64,000 nt of DNA from Rheinheimera maricola (GCF_016918075.2 NZ_JAERPS020000004.1:186001-250000); one strand, 5' to 3'. Numbered from the stretch's first letter, positions 18,379-28,413 are shown. The notes: generated by a model from the sequence alone, not told the origin. Numbers and translations are program-made.

Positions 18379-21300
18379 GATGATGTCCTTTGGTTAAAAG
18401 CGTATCAGCGTTTGTGCGCACGGTAGCCGGGCGCTGCAATTGCAGCACAGCAGGCAGTAAAATCAGGGTAAACAAGGCACTAATCGCCATGCCACCCACA
18501 ATTACAGTGGCTAAGCCGCGATAAATTTCGGCGCCAACACCGGGAATTAACATCAGTGGCAGCATGCCGAATAAGCTGGTTAGTGTGCTCATATACACGG
18601 GCCGGGCACGCAACAGAATTGCTTGTTGCACCGCTTCAATTCGGCTTAGACCTTCGCGCTCTGCACTGCGGGTTTGATCGACCAGTAAAATGGCATTGTT
18701 AACCACCAAACCAAGCAAGATAATAAAGCCAATCATGGTGAGCAAATCAAGCGATTGCACGCTAAACAGGTTTACCGCCGCCAGTGCCAGCACGCCGCCT
18801 GCGATGGCCAGTGGCATTACCAGCAGCACTAGCAGCGCATCACGCAATGAGCGAAACAGTGCCGTCATCAACAGCAATAAAATCAGCAGTGCCAAGCCAA
18901 AGTTCAGCAACATTTCGTCGATAGCGGAATTCATCTGGCTGGCATTACCGCTAAGTAGCATGCTGGCGCCCGGCGGCAATGCTTGTTGCATGGCGGGCAT
19001 AACCTGCTGGGTTATGATTTGCATGGTTTCGTCAAGCGACATCTGTTGCGGCGGATGGATGATTAAACTTACCGTGCGTTTGCCGCCGATGCGTCGCAAT
19101 TGCGATGGTCCAACGGTGTGCTGAATATGCACCAATGAGTCCAGTGCTTGCACACCGGCCTGTGGTGTAAGCAAGGGCATAGCCGCCAGTTGCTGTGGGC
19201 TTTGCCATGGCTGGGCGCGCAAAATAACATTCATCCGGTCGTTACCATCAAAATACTCGGAAATAAACAAACCACTGGTAAAAGCGCGGACATAATTGGC
19301 CACATCGGCCCGATTTAGCCCGGCCTGACTGATAGCGCGATCATCTGGCAAAAGTTGCAGCTCTGGTTCGGCCATTTCCAACGCCGGTACCGGCTGAGCA
19401 CTGCCACCGTTAAGGTGCTGCTGTACAGCACTGATACCAATCGCTGCTACTTGTTGTAAAGCCGCTAAATCGGCACCTTGTAGATTAAGCTCGACACTGC
19501 GGCCATCGCCGCCGCCGGCGACATTGATCATCGAGCCGCGGAACAAAAACACCTGGGTATCAGGTATGCCGGCGAATACTTCATCGCGCACCACGGTCAT
19601 TAACTGCTCAACGGCAGTAGGGTCGGCGGCATAGACAAAACCACCGCTGGCATTGGGGCCAAAGGTGTAAAAATTATAGCTTTTAATGGCGGGCGTTTTA
19701 CCACCGCTGTAATAGGGTTCTAAACGCTCTACGACCCGATTAGCTAACTCTTGCTCGAGAAAGTCGATATTGCCACCAGGTGGCAGGCTAAAAGAATAAA
19801 AGAAACCATCAATAGGTGCACGCGGCATAAAATCGGTGCGCGGCAGTAAAGCGACCGTTAGCACAGCGGACGCTGCCAGTAGGCCGGCAATCCAGCTTAG
19901 GCGCTTGGTATTGCTATTAGTTAAGCGCATCAACAGTGCCGCTAGCCGCAGCCAATAGGCTGCAAAAGGGTCCTGTAGTTGTGCCTGACCTAGCCAGTAG
20001 CGGCTGGCGAGTGGCACGACGGTAACGGCGGCAATAAAGCTGCTGCATACTGCGACCGATAAGGTGAGGGCTAAATCGGAAAATAGCTGGCCCTCTATAC
20101 CGGCCATAAACAAAATGGGTAAGAAAATAGCCACTGTGGTAGCGGTAGAGGCTAGCAAAGCACCACTCACCTGCGCCGCACCGCGCAAAGCGGCTTTTTT
20201 ATCATCCAGCCCCTGGCTTTTTAGCCGCAGGATATTTTCCTGCACAATAATAGCGGCATCCATAACCAAACCCACGGCAAAGGCTAGCCCAGCCAGTGAT
20301 ATTACATTCAGGCTGCGGTCCATTAGCTGCAATGCCAGCAAAGCAATAGCTAATGACAGTGGAATGCTTAGCGCAATAATAGCCGTAGCGCGCCAGCCGC
20401 GCATAAACAGCCACAACAGGCCAAGTGCCAGCAGTACACCTAAACCCAGATTGCTTTTAACCAAGGTCAGGGCATTACGAATATGTACTGAGGCGTCGAA
20501 ACTTAAGTCCATCATCAGGCCGGCTTCGAGCAACTCAGCCTGATTTAACTCGCTGATCGCCTGATTGATGTCATCAAGCAGGGCAACGGTATTGGCATCG
20601 TTATTACGGGCTATGGTGATGTAATAGGCATGGGCGCCGTTGCGCAAGGTAAAGCCGCTACGATCACTGAAGCTGACCTCGGCGCTGGCGACATCGCCCA
20701 AATACACCGGGCGCTCGCCGCTGTAACCGACAATCATTTGTAGCAGACTTTCTGGGCTGAACTGGCCGGCAAAGCGCACGGTATATTGGCGGCGACCCAC
20801 ATCAGCAAAACCAGCGGATGCATCGGTCGCACCACGTAATTGAGACGCCAGGTTATTTATGCTTAGCCCCAGTGCGGCAGCGCGTTGTGCATCAAAGGTA
20901 ATACGCAGCTCTCGCGGTCGCTGGCTGTTTAAATTAACCTGGCCCACACCCTGAATACGGCTTAACCGTGGATAGACGACATCTTCTATAAGCTGTTGAA
21001 ACTGAGCGACATCTTTAACCTGGTTGCCCGGCAGCGGCCGGATTAAAATTGACGCGGCATTGGGCGTATTCTGCCCGCCGCCAGCCACCACTGTCGGTTC
21101 TATAGCATCCAGTGGCAAAGGTGGAGCCTGGTTCAGGTTGTTAATTACATCCAACATGGCCTGCTGCATATCGGCGCCAACGTCAAACGTCAGGGTTATG
21201 GAGCCAAAACCGCGCTGAATATTAGTTTCTACCTTCACTACACCGCGGGTATTTTTAATGGCGTTTTCGATGGGTTCAATGATTACCGCTTCAACTTCTT

Positions 21301-21469
21301 GTGGTGCAGCAGAGCGCCAGCCGGTAAACACTGAAATTTGCGGTTGTTCAATATCGGGTGTGATCTGAATTGGCAGCTTTGAAAGGCTGATAATGCCAAA
21401 CAGCAGAATAAGTAACGCGAAGACGATAATACTGGCTGGGTTATTCAACGCAGTGCGGGTGAGGTTCAT
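18371..21469 (-). CDS. RND-family efflux permease
   Basis: 1032-residue proton-driven RND pump with the usual twelve membrane helices and two large periplasmic loops. The N-terminus (LNNPASIIVFALLILLFG), PDIEQPQISV, the TM4 segment AGLAFAVGLVMDAAIIVQEN and the TM10 segment LGLVVNNAILLVDQ are clear. In AcrB, TM4 carries two adjacent Asp residues and TM10 a Lys. Here only Asp404 is present (followed by Ala405), and the Lys position is Asn, so this is not a close AcrB/MexB orthologue. The substrate is unknown. The adaptor follows with an 8-base overlap, and no outer-membrane channel gene adjoins. Confidence 0.94.
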   Translation of the reverse strand: MNLTRTALNNPASIIVFALLILLFGIISLSKLPIQITPDIEQPQISVFTGWRSAAPQEVEAVIIEPIENAIKNTRGVVKVETNIQRGFGSITLTFDVGADMQQAMLDVINNLNQAPPLPLDAIEPTVVAGGGQNTPNAASILIRPLPGNQVKDVAQFQQLIEDVVYPRLSRIQGVGQVNLNSQRPRELRITFDAQRAAALGLSINNLASQLRGATDASAGFADVGRRQYTVRFAGQFSPESLLQMIVGYSGERPVYLGDVASAEVSFSDRSGFTLRNGAHAYYITIARNNDANTVALLDDINQAISELNQAELLEAGLMMDLSFDASVHIRNALTLVKSNLGLGVLLALGLLWLFMRGWRATAIIALSIPLSLAIALLALQLMDRSLNVISLAGLAFAVGLVMDAAIIVQENILRLKSQGLDDKKAALRGAAQVSGALLASTATTVAIFLPILFMAGIEGQLFSDLALTLSVAVCSSFIAAVTVVPLASRYWLGQAQLQDPFAAYWLRLAALLMRLTNSNTKRLSWIAGLLAASAVLTVALLPRTDFMPRAPIDGFFYSFSLPPGGNIDFLEQELANRVVERLEPYYSGGKTPAIKSYNFYTFGPNASGGFVYAADPTAVEQLMTVVRDEVFAGIPDTQVFLFRGSMINVAGGGDGRSVELNLQGADLAALQQVAAIGISAVQQHLNGGSAQPVPALEMAEPELQLLPDDRAISQAGLNRADVANYVRAFTSGLFISEYFDGNDRMNVILRAQPWQSPQQLAAMPLLTPQAGVQALDSLVHIQHTVGPSQLRRIGGKRTVSLIIHPPQQMSLDETMQIITQQVMPAMQQALPPGASMLLSGNASQMNSAIDEMLLNFGLALLILLLLMTALFRSLRDALLVLLVMPLAIAGGVLALAAVNLFSVQSLDLLTMIGFIILLGLVVNNAILLVDQTRSAEREGLSRIEAVQQAILLRARPVYMSTLTSLFGMLPLMLIPGVGAEIYRGLATVIVGGMAISALFTLILLPAVLQLQRPATVRTNADTLLTKGHHHA

Positions 21470-21715
21470 AGCAGCATCTCAGACTGTTAACTAGGCTGAA
21501 ATTTATCTGCTGCTGAAAAAAAAGCGATGTTGATGGGGCAGGCGGAGGCTAATTTGCGCCAGGCGGGAGCGGGCTAGTAATGTCTTACAATAGCCACAAA
21601 ACGGTTTAGTGTTTAACGCTATATTTATGATAGGTAATCTAAATGTTTCGGTTTGATTTTATTTTTTTAAGGGTTCGGAATTGTTATACAAAACTTAGGA
21701 GATTGGAGGCTACAC

Positions 21716-22501
21716 CTACAAGCCATACTGTGCGGCAACATCTCCATAGCTGCCGTTTTGTTTAAATTGCAGTATGCATTTGTCAAACTCGCTGATAAAG
21801 CTGGTTGGATCGTTAATACTGCGGCTGCTTTTAGACACGGCGATAAAATAAGGTTTATTCGCTAGTTCATAATCCAACACACTGATTTTATCGCTTAAAC
21901 CGAGGTTTTTTATACGCCATAGCAGGGTTTCCCTCGAGTTAGCCGTAATGTCAATTCTGGGCGGGGTGCTTATCAACTGTTGCAAGTTGGTGTTAAGTTC
22001 AAAGCTCTCAATCACCTGCTGCTTGACGCGCATCGGTGCCAACACGGCATTTAGTTCCGGCGTATGCGCCAGGCCTGCCAAATGGCCAAATTTCAATGCG
22101 CTGATGTCGGCGGGTTGGCTAATATTAATGCCGCTGTCAGCTTTTACCGCAAAACCATAGGAACTGACAAAAAGCGGTTCGCTACCAAACACTACGGCAT
22201 CTTCGCGCGCGGCTTGATAGGAATAGACCGTAATGTCCAACTCACCAGTCTGCATATAATAATGTGTGCGCTTAATTGGCAGGTTGTTGTAGCGAAAGCT
22301 ATAACCGAGTTGCACTAAGCAATGGTTTAGCAGTGCCTTACCGAGGCCTGGCTGCGGCTGACGTTGTCCGGGAAAGAAAAAGGGTGGCCAGTCAATATCA
22401 TTAAGTTGTAGCGGCTCTGCCTTTGCAAGAGCTGCAAGGCAGAACCATACAACAACCATAACAGACTTGGAGGTGCGGGACGATACTGCTGAAATGGACA
22501 A
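21716..22501 (-). CDS. Periplasmic solute-binding protein, family 3
   Basis: Family 3 extracellular solute-binding fold (amino-acid binding type): INDIDWPPFFFPG-like opening after the signal peptide (SVMVVVWFCLAALAKA), a GKALLNHCLVQLGYSF helix, ELDITVYSYQAAREDAVVFG, and the closing FDKCILQFKQNGSYGDVAAQYGL. I prefer the TTG at 22501 because GGAGG lies 5 nt upstream; GTG codons at 22507 and 22516 are alternatives. No permease or ATPase gene adjoins, so it may act with a distant transporter or as a sensor-like binding protein. Confidence 0.8.
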   Translation of the reverse strand: MSISAVSSRTSKSVMVVVWFCLAALAKAEPLQLNDIDWPPFFFPGQRQPQPGLGKALLNHCLVQLGYSFRYNNLPIKRTHYYMQTGELDITVYSYQAAREDAVVFGSEPLFVSSYGFAVKADSGINISQPADISALKFGHLAGLAHTPELNAVLAPMRVKQQVIESFELNTNLQQLISTPPRIDITANSRETLLWRIKNLGLSDKISVLDYELANKPYFIAVSKSSRSINDPTSFISEFDKCILQFKQNGSYGDVAAQYGL

Positions 22502-22541
22502 TTTCACCTCCAACACGGATGCTAAACCTACTGTTTAAAGC

Positions 22542-24320
22542 TTAGTTACTATCATTATTTTCGTCAGATTTTTTAGTATCGAGTTTTTTCAGTAATCGGT
22601 CTTTCAGTTTATCTTTTGCCTGATCTTTTACATCAGCCAGTTTAGCGTCCAGCATAGTATCGATACTGGCACTGATATCGCTTACTTGGCTGTCTTGCTG
22701 GGTTAACAGTGCTGCCCAGTCTTGTTGGCCGGCCAGGCCGCTTTGCAGCTGGCTGTTCAGTTTGCTTTGTAGCTCAGCTTGGTAGGCAGCGACCTTTTGT
22801 TTTGCCTCGCCCAGCAAGGCGTCGCCCAACAGTTTATCCAATGACGAGCGGATGCTGACGTCTGGAGCACTGACCAGGCCGGTGGCGGCAATACTGAAAG
22901 GGATCTGTTGTTGTTGATTAAGTAAGCCGGCCAGTTGTTGCAGGTATTTATTGGCACTGCTGTTAAAGTTGGCGGCCTTAAGTACCACATTGGCTTGTTG
23001 CGCTATCTGGTTGTCGGTTAGGCTGAGTTTGCCGCTGGAACTTAATAAGCCTGCAACTAAATCCATTGCGGTATCGCCGTGGCCTAGTGTCATTGGTTGC
23101 AGGTTAAGGCCATCGAGCTGCCAGTTAAGGTTTGTGACCATCTGCTCTAAAATGGCAAAATCGCCGTTTAAACTAAACGCCGCCAGTTGCGGTAACTGTT
23201 TAACATCGAGCGAAAACTGTGTGGCGCGATTAATAAGCTGATGTTGAGCGGTAATATCTTTTAGCGCGATAGTCGCTTCGCCGCCGCCTAGCTGCCAGTT
23301 GATCCGCGCTGTTTTTATCCAAAAATCCGGGTACGGCTGGGTTGGCAGTGGTAGTATTCGGTTGGGTAACACTACCTCTGGCTCAGCTGGGCTGTTAGTG
23401 CCACCTTGCGGCAGGCTATCTGGCAAATAGGGTTTAGCAAGCAGATACAGGCTTTGCAATTGGCTGATGCGCTCACCCCAAAGTTCACCGAGTAAAATCT
23501 GACTAATGCCGGCCAGGCCGCCATCACTCAGATTAGCCAGCTGCTGGACTTTGGCATAATCGGCTTTACTGGCCGCTTTTAACTCAGCAACGGCCTGGCT
23601 CAGCGCAGTTTTACTTTGGCTAAGTTGCTGCGTGATCTGCTCCAGGCTGGCTTTCTCGGCAGTGAGTTTGTCTTTAAGCTGCTGCAGTTGCTGGGCTTTG
23701 GCGGCTAAATCGGTGGCATTAGTAATTTTGCTGTCTGTAAGGGCTTTAATTTCGCTTTGATATTGCGCCAGAGCATCTTTGCCGGGTAACTGCTGCTGAA
23801 GTTGTTTCAGTTGTTGTTGTTCATTTAACGCCAGTTGCTTTAGTGCTTCGGCTTTAGCCGGCGTTTGCAGGTTGGCGCGGGCGATAAGTTCGTCGGCATC
23901 GGGCAAATCTACTTGCAGTAGCTGCGCCAGATCGACTTTCTCGCCGTTTGCAGCCGGTTGCCGGTATACGTCGCCCTGGCTGGCACGTTCGGCTCCATAG
24001 TGTAAATCATCTACCGTCAGCTCGTTAATGACATAGTAACCCAGCAATGCGGGCCACACTTCCAGTGCGGCGCTGGCATGGCCAAAACTCACGCTGTTGT
24101 GGCTTGGCTTGGCGGCATCGGTAATTTGTAAATTGTTAATGCGCACCGCCAGCGGAGCCAATTGCAGCGATACCTTATCGATATTTACCTCAGCACCAAC
24201 CGCTTTTTCCAGGCTGTATACCATACCCACCCGGATGGCCGGGCCGGCCAGTAAATACACCAGTGCCAGCAAAGCGCCGACGAACACTATAAACACCAAC
24301 CAACCGGATTTACGTATCAT
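22542..24320 (-). CDS. TIGR03545-type inner-membrane-anchored protein
   Basis: 592 residues: an N-terminal membrane helix (LVFIVFVGALLALVYLLAG), an AsmA-like periplasmic opening (VGAEVNIDKVSLQLAPLAVRINNLQI), a long Gln/Lys-rich coiled coil (about residues 150-265), then a beta-rich region (about 310-500) and an Asp/Lys-rich tail. The AsmA-like start and the partner gene identify it as the TIGR03545 family, which is uncharacterised. It lies 10 bp after the TIGR03546 gene, the pairing seen for these families. Confidence 0.85.
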   Translation of the reverse strand: MIRKSGWLVFIVFVGALLALVYLLAGPAIRVGMVYSLEKAVGAEVNIDKVSLQLAPLAVRINNLQITDAAKPSHNSVSFGHASAALEVWPALLGYYVINELTVDDLHYGAERASQGDVYRQPAANGEKVDLAQLLQVDLPDADELIARANLQTPAKAEALKQLALNEQQQLKQLQQQLPGKDALAQYQSEIKALTDSKITNATDLAAKAQQLQQLKDKLTAEKASLEQITQQLSQSKTALSQAVAELKAASKADYAKVQQLANLSDGGLAGISQILLGELWGERISQLQSLYLLAKPYLPDSLPQGGTNSPAEPEVVLPNRILPLPTQPYPDFWIKTARINWQLGGGEATIALKDITAQHQLINRATQFSLDVKQLPQLAAFSLNGDFAILEQMVTNLNWQLDGLNLQPMTLGHGDTAMDLVAGLLSSSGKLSLTDNQIAQQANVVLKAANFNSSANKYLQQLAGLLNQQQQIPFSIAATGLVSAPDVSIRSSLDKLLGDALLGEAKQKVAAYQAELQSKLNSQLQSGLAGQQDWAALLTQQDSQVSDISASIDTMLDAKLADVKDQAKDKLKDRLLKKLDTKKSDENNDSN

Positions 24321-24330
24321 GCCGGGCTCC

Positions 24331-24822
24331 TTAATTCAATTTTTCGTATAGATCGAACAGCTTACTGGCTTTAAGCATCTGCATAATTTTCCACTGCTGG
24401 ACACTGTTCATCACCCGCGTACGATATTGCATTACCAGGGTTTTACTCAGCCAGGCAATGGGCAGTAACAATATGGCGCCAAGTAAAAACGCACCTAATG
24501 TCAGGGTATGGTGTAAATGCAACAATTGCAGCGTTTCGGTATTGGCTAACAGCTGTAACAGGCTATCATTTTGTGCATACTGCCAGGTCAGCCGTTCTAA
24601 TGGCGCGGCAAACAGTAGCATTAAGCCTTCGGTTAAGCCCCATACCACAATAAAAGTGGACAAGTTAATGGTAAGCAGGCAAACCACCAATACGATAAGC
24701 AAAGTGAGCAAGCCAAACGGCAAAATGCCGACAAACAAGCCCAGTGCTATGGCCCAGCCAATCTGCCACGGAGAGGCTTGTGAATTTAATACTTTCAGAA
24801 TTTTAGCCACTAGGGTCAGCAT
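24331..24822 (-). CDS. TIGR03546-type membrane protein
   Basis: 163-residue membrane protein resembling DUF2062: QASPWQIGWAIALGLFVGIL and FGLLTLLIVLVVCLLTINLS, with helices at about residues 18-33, 35-60, 60-80 and 115-138. I chose the ATG at 24822 (MLTLVAKILKVLNS) because GGAG lies 5 nt upstream; the frame continues to 24894 without similarity. It precedes the TIGR03545 partner by 10 bp. The biochemical role is unknown. Confidence 0.83.
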   Translation of the reverse strand: MLTLVAKILKVLNSQASPWQIGWAIALGLFVGILPFGLLTLLIVLVVCLLTINLSTFIVVWGLTEGLMLLFAAPLERLTWQYAQNDSLLQLLANTETLQLLHLHHTLTLGAFLLGAILLLPIAWLSKTLVMQYRTRVMNSVQQWKIMQMLKASKLFDLYEKLN

Positions 24823-25054
24823 AAACGCTCCGGTAACAGCCAGGATAAAGATGTTATATAAGGTAACAGTGTATCGGCGTTTTGTCAGGGACAAAACAGT
24901 GACAAAGTGTTGACCGAGCTACGGTTTCTGCCATTGCTGTGCTGCGCTAAAGGGTTTTGCGGGCAATAGCGCCTTTTATACGACCAACTACCCGCCTGTT
25001 GCCGGGGGACTGACGTAGTATCAGTTAAAGACAAAACCATAGGAGCTCCCCCCG

Positions 25055-26584
25055 ATGCGAACCTTGCTAACCACCATTAGCTTATTGCTAAGTAGTAGCA
25101 CCGCCATAGCACAGCAGTCACCTGCCTGGCTTGATGCCCAGACGGCAGTAGCTGCACTGCAACGTGGTGAACTTACCAGCGAGCAATTGGTAAATTATTA
25201 CTTGGCACGCATTGCAGCTGATAACCAACAAGGTTACCAATTGGCAGCAATAGCCGACATTAATAAAGACGCCGTAGCGCAAGCTAAAGCGCTGGATCAG
25301 CAGCGAGCGGCAGGTAAGGTATTGTCGCCATTGCACGGTTTGCCGGTGGTGCTAAAAGCTAATATTGCTACTGCAGATGCTATGCCAACCACCGCCGGTG
25401 CTTTGGCGCTGAAGGGCCATGTTACTGCTCGCGATGCACAGCTGGTGCAACAACTGCGAGCGGCGGGCGCGGTGGTGCTGGGTAAAACTAATTTGTCGGA
25501 GTGGGCTAATTTTCGCGGTGAAGGTTCGGCCAGTGGCTGGTCGGCCTTAGGCGGCCAGGTAAAGAACCCACACCTTCTAACACATACACCTTGTGGCTCT
25601 AGTTCTGGTTCGGCAGCGGCGGTGGCCGCCGATTTTAGCTTACTGGCCGTCGGTACTGAAACTGATGGTTCGATAACATGCCCTGCTGCCATTAACGGTG
25701 TTGTCGGTATTAAACCCAGCCGGGGTGCCGTATCGGGCGAGGGTATTATTCCTATTGCCAGTGCCCAGGATATTGCCGGCCCTATGGCGCGCAAGGTGTT
25801 TGACGCCGCCCTGCTGCTGGATGCCATGCTAACACCAGAGGCTAAAAGCAAACTGAGTCAGCCCTTAGCACAAGCGGCTGTGGCCACTAGCAAAGCAAAA
25901 AAAGTACTGTTGGTACGTGCTTATGACAAACGCAACGCCGCGCTTTCACCGATGTTTAACCAGCTGGCGGTAATGCTTCAGGCTAGCGGTGTTGAAGTGG
26001 TGAATAACGATAGCTGGACGCTGCCCGGCGAGCTGTATCAGGCTGAGTTTCAGGTGCTGATTTATGAATTTAAACGTGATTTAGAGCAATGGCTAAAAGA
26101 CTACCAGGTCAACGAAAACCTGGATACGCTGGCTGAAATTGTCGCCTTTAATCAGCAGCAGGGTGAGGCCGCGCTGGCGTTTTATGGCCAGCAGTATTTG
26201 CAGCAAGCGGCAGAAATTGACCTGCAAAAGGATCAGGCAGCCTATCAGCAAGCATTGCAGCAAAGCCGGTTGTTGGCCGAGCGGGCGCTGAACCAATACC
26301 TTAAACAACAGCAGTTTGACGCCATTATTTTACCCAGCTATGGCCCAGCCTGGCTAATAGACCATGTTAACGGCGACAGCTTTAATTTTGGTACTTCGAC
26401 AGCCGCTGCTGTAGCAGGGTATCCGTCAGTCACTCTGCCGGCGACCTACAGCGGCGTGCTGCCACTTGGCATCAGTGTGGTAGGGCTGCCATGGTCTGAG
26501 GCAGAATTAGTGGCTTTGGCTGCTACACTGGAGCGTTTTTTGGGCGCTTATCGCCAGCCGCAGTTTTTAACTGCGGCGGAATAA
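25055..26584 (+). CDS. Exported amidase (amidase signature family)
   Basis: 509 residues with a signal peptide (LLTTISLLLSSSTAIAQQ) and the amidase-signature Ser-cisSer-Lys triad: Lys in VVLKANIATA (about residue 99), the Gly/Ser-rich GSSSGSAAAVAADFS loop (about 180) and the nucleophile in GTETDGSITCPAAING (about 205). Such enzymes hydrolyse amides, peptide amides or related C-N bonds. The export signal points to a periplasmic role, and the substrate is not readable. It ends in a strong bidirectional terminator shared with the antiporter gene. Confidence 0.92.
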   Translation: MRTLLTTISLLLSSSTAIAQQSPAWLDAQTAVAALQRGELTSEQLVNYYLARIAADNQQGYQLAAIADINKDAVAQAKALDQQRAAGKVLSPLHGLPVVLKANIATADAMPTTAGALALKGHVTARDAQLVQQLRAAGAVVLGKTNLSEWANFRGEGSASGWSALGGQVKNPHLLTHTPCGSSSGSAAAVAADFSLLAVGTETDGSITCPAAINGVVGIKPSRGAVSGEGIIPIASAQDIAGPMARKVFDAALLLDAMLTPEAKSKLSQPLAQAAVATSKAKKVLLVRAYDKRNAALSPMFNQLAVMLQASGVEVVNNDSWTLPGELYQAEFQVLIYEFKRDLEQWLKDYQVNENLDTLAEIVAFNQQQGEAALAFYGQQYLQQAAEIDLQKDQAAYQQALQQSRLLAERALNQYLKQQQFDAIILPSYGPAWLIDHVNGDSFNFGTSTAAAVAGYPSVTLPATYSGVLPLGISVVGLPWSEAELVALAATLERFLGAYRQPQFLTAAE

Positions 26585-26610
26585 AAAAAGGCGCATTAAG
26601 CGCCTTTTTT
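26584..26610. terminator. Bidirectional intrinsic terminator
   Basis: AAAAAAGGCGC, a 5-nt loop, then GCGCCTTTTTT, located between the convergent amidase and NhaC-type genes. T-runs follow the stem on both strands, so it can serve both. Confidence 0.92.
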
Positions 26611-26624
26611 ATTACTGGTGCAAT

Positions 26625-28103
26625 TTATGCCAGCGCCAGGAAGCCAAAAAACGCCAACACTGCTGCCATAAAAGCATACGGGAATTGCGTTAACGCATGG
26701 CTCATCAGGTTACAGCCAGAACCTTGAGCCGCTAAAACGGTAGAGTCACTGTAGAAGCAAGCCTGGCTGCCAAAAGAGCTGGCCGATAACAGGGCGCCAA
26801 TTACCAACGGAATGTCGGCTTCTACGGCAAATGCCAGCGGCATCACAATCGGAATAGACACGGCAAAAATACCCCAAGACGAGCCGGTAGCAAAGGCCAG
26901 AATGGCCATGGAGAAAAACACCAGTGCCGGCAGTAATTGCGCGCTCATATAGGGTGCAAGATTGTCGATAATAAACTGCGGCAGGCCGAGTTGATCACAC
27001 ACGTCTTTAAAGACAAAGGCAGCAATAACCGTACAAATGGCCGGCAACATGGTTTTAAAACCGTGGATCATCACATCCATCATTTCGGTGATGTTCATGA
27101 GTCGCTGGGCCAAATACAGTGGCAAAGTCAGTGCAAACGTCATCAGCAAGCCTTGCCAGACATCAATGTCAAACCAAATGGTAAAACCAACCAACATAAT
27201 CATTGGTAGCAGGAAATTATGTAACTTGCCGGTTTTGCGGTTGCTTTGCTCAAACTCTTCATCGAATGATTGCACGGCAAAGTCATCCGCCGAGTGGGTG
27301 TCCTGGGCAGCGGTTGAAGAATGTGGTGCATCGGTGGCGGCAATGGTGGCCTGTTGGGCGGCCAGTTCAGCTTTTCTCATTGGTCCAAATACGGGCACTA
27401 CACCTAAGATCACCAACAAAACCATGATCATCGCCAGCCAGGCGTACAACATATAAGGAATAGCCGAAATATAGGTTTGAATACCACTGGCATCGCCAGC
27501 GGGGGTTACATCGTTAGCCACCAACAAGCCACCGAAAAACACCGCCCAGGTAGATATAGGGATAAGCACGCAAATGGGCGCTGCAGTTGAGTCGACAATA
27601 TAAGCCAGCATTTCACGCGATACTTTATATTTGTCGGTGATACGCTTCATCGTCTCGCCGACAGTCAGCGCGTTGAGATAATCATCAACAAAAATAACGA
27701 TGCCCAAAAAGCAGGTCATTAACATGGAAGATTTACGGCCTGTCGCTACATGTTGCGCCGCGCGGCCAAAAGCAAAAGCACCGCCTGTATGCACCAGCAG
27801 GGCAATTAATGAACCAAAACCACCACAGACCAAAATAAGCCAGCCTATCGTCTCATCTTGCATGACACGAAGAGAGGTCTCGGCCATATTACTTAAAGCA
27901 CCGGCCGGAGACACCAGCAACATGCCGGCAATGGCCCCCATCACCAATGCTAAAATAGGCCGCTTTAGCCAAATAGCAATGGCCAGCACAACCAGCGGTG
28001 GTAGCAAACTGATGGCACTTGGATTAACAACAACGGCGGCCGCGTCGACCGCCGCTGCAACAGGTTCGGCGAGACTCTCAACCAGGGTATCTGCTGACAT
28101 CAT
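26625..28103 (-). CDS. NhaC-family Na+/H+ antiporter-like transporter
   Basis: 492-residue polytopic membrane protein of the NhaC superfamily. Diagnostic segments are FVDDYLNALTVGETM, STAAPICVLIPISTWAVFFG, FATGSSWGIFAVSIPIVMPLA and GSQACFYSDSTVLAAQGSGC. Membrane helices run through the whole protein, with a hydrophilic Ala/Asp/Ser-rich loop at about residues 245-285. The transported ion or substrate is uncertain because the family also contains malate/lactate and amino-acid exchangers. It is monocistronic and ends at the bidirectional terminator. Confidence 0.9.
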   Translation of the reverse strand: MMSADTLVESLAEPVAAAVDAAAVVVNPSAISLLPPLVVLAIAIWLKRPILALVMGAIAGMLLVSPAGALSNMAETSLRVMQDETIGWLILVCGGFGSLIALLVHTGGAFAFGRAAQHVATGRKSSMLMTCFLGIVIFVDDYLNALTVGETMKRITDKYKVSREMLAYIVDSTAAPICVLIPISTWAVFFGGLLVANDVTPAGDASGIQTYISAIPYMLYAWLAMIMVLLVILGVVPVFGPMRKAELAAQQATIAATDAPHSSTAAQDTHSADDFAVQSFDEEFEQSNRKTGKLHNFLLPMIMLVGFTIWFDIDVWQGLLMTFALTLPLYLAQRLMNITEMMDVMIHGFKTMLPAICTVIAAFVFKDVCDQLGLPQFIIDNLAPYMSAQLLPALVFFSMAILAFATGSSWGIFAVSIPIVMPLAFAVEADIPLVIGALLSASSFGSQACFYSDSTVLAAQGSGCNLMSHALTQFPYAFMAAVLAFFGFLALA

Positions 28104-28397
28104 TTATTATTCTCAACATTAAGTCCGACATGCCGGATAAAAATTAAGTGAACCGTTGCAGCAGATAACCTAATACAACGGAGTGGATGCATTAAAATTC
28201 AGCGGTGCTGCGCTAAAACGGTAAGCGCTAAATACCAGACTTTACTGCATAAATACGCAGTGTTAGCGGATATGCAGCCAGTTGCCGAAATACCGCGCAA
28301 TCATAGCAAAAATTATTTTTTCTACAAATGGAATCTTTCTGTCACGCCCCAGCTGGTAGTGGTTTTTGGCAACGTAAGCAATGACAAACGCGCTTAA

Positions 28398-28413
28398 AAC
28401 TAATTAATTAGTT
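28398..28413. promoter_or_regulatory. Operator-like palindrome 1 of the MecI-type repressor
   Basis: AACTAATTAATTAGTT is a perfect 16-bp palindrome. It abuts the candidate -35 element at 28412 and shares ACTAA...TTAGT half-sites with the second palindrome 30 bp downstream. It is probably bound by the adjacent winged-helix repressor. Confidence 0.65.

Noticed and set aside
20064-20543. A 159-codon plus-strand frame opposite the RND permease gene
   Set aside because: It is antisense to strongly conserved permease sequence, has no SD, and its product is low-complexity Ser/Ala/Ile typical of a shadow frame.
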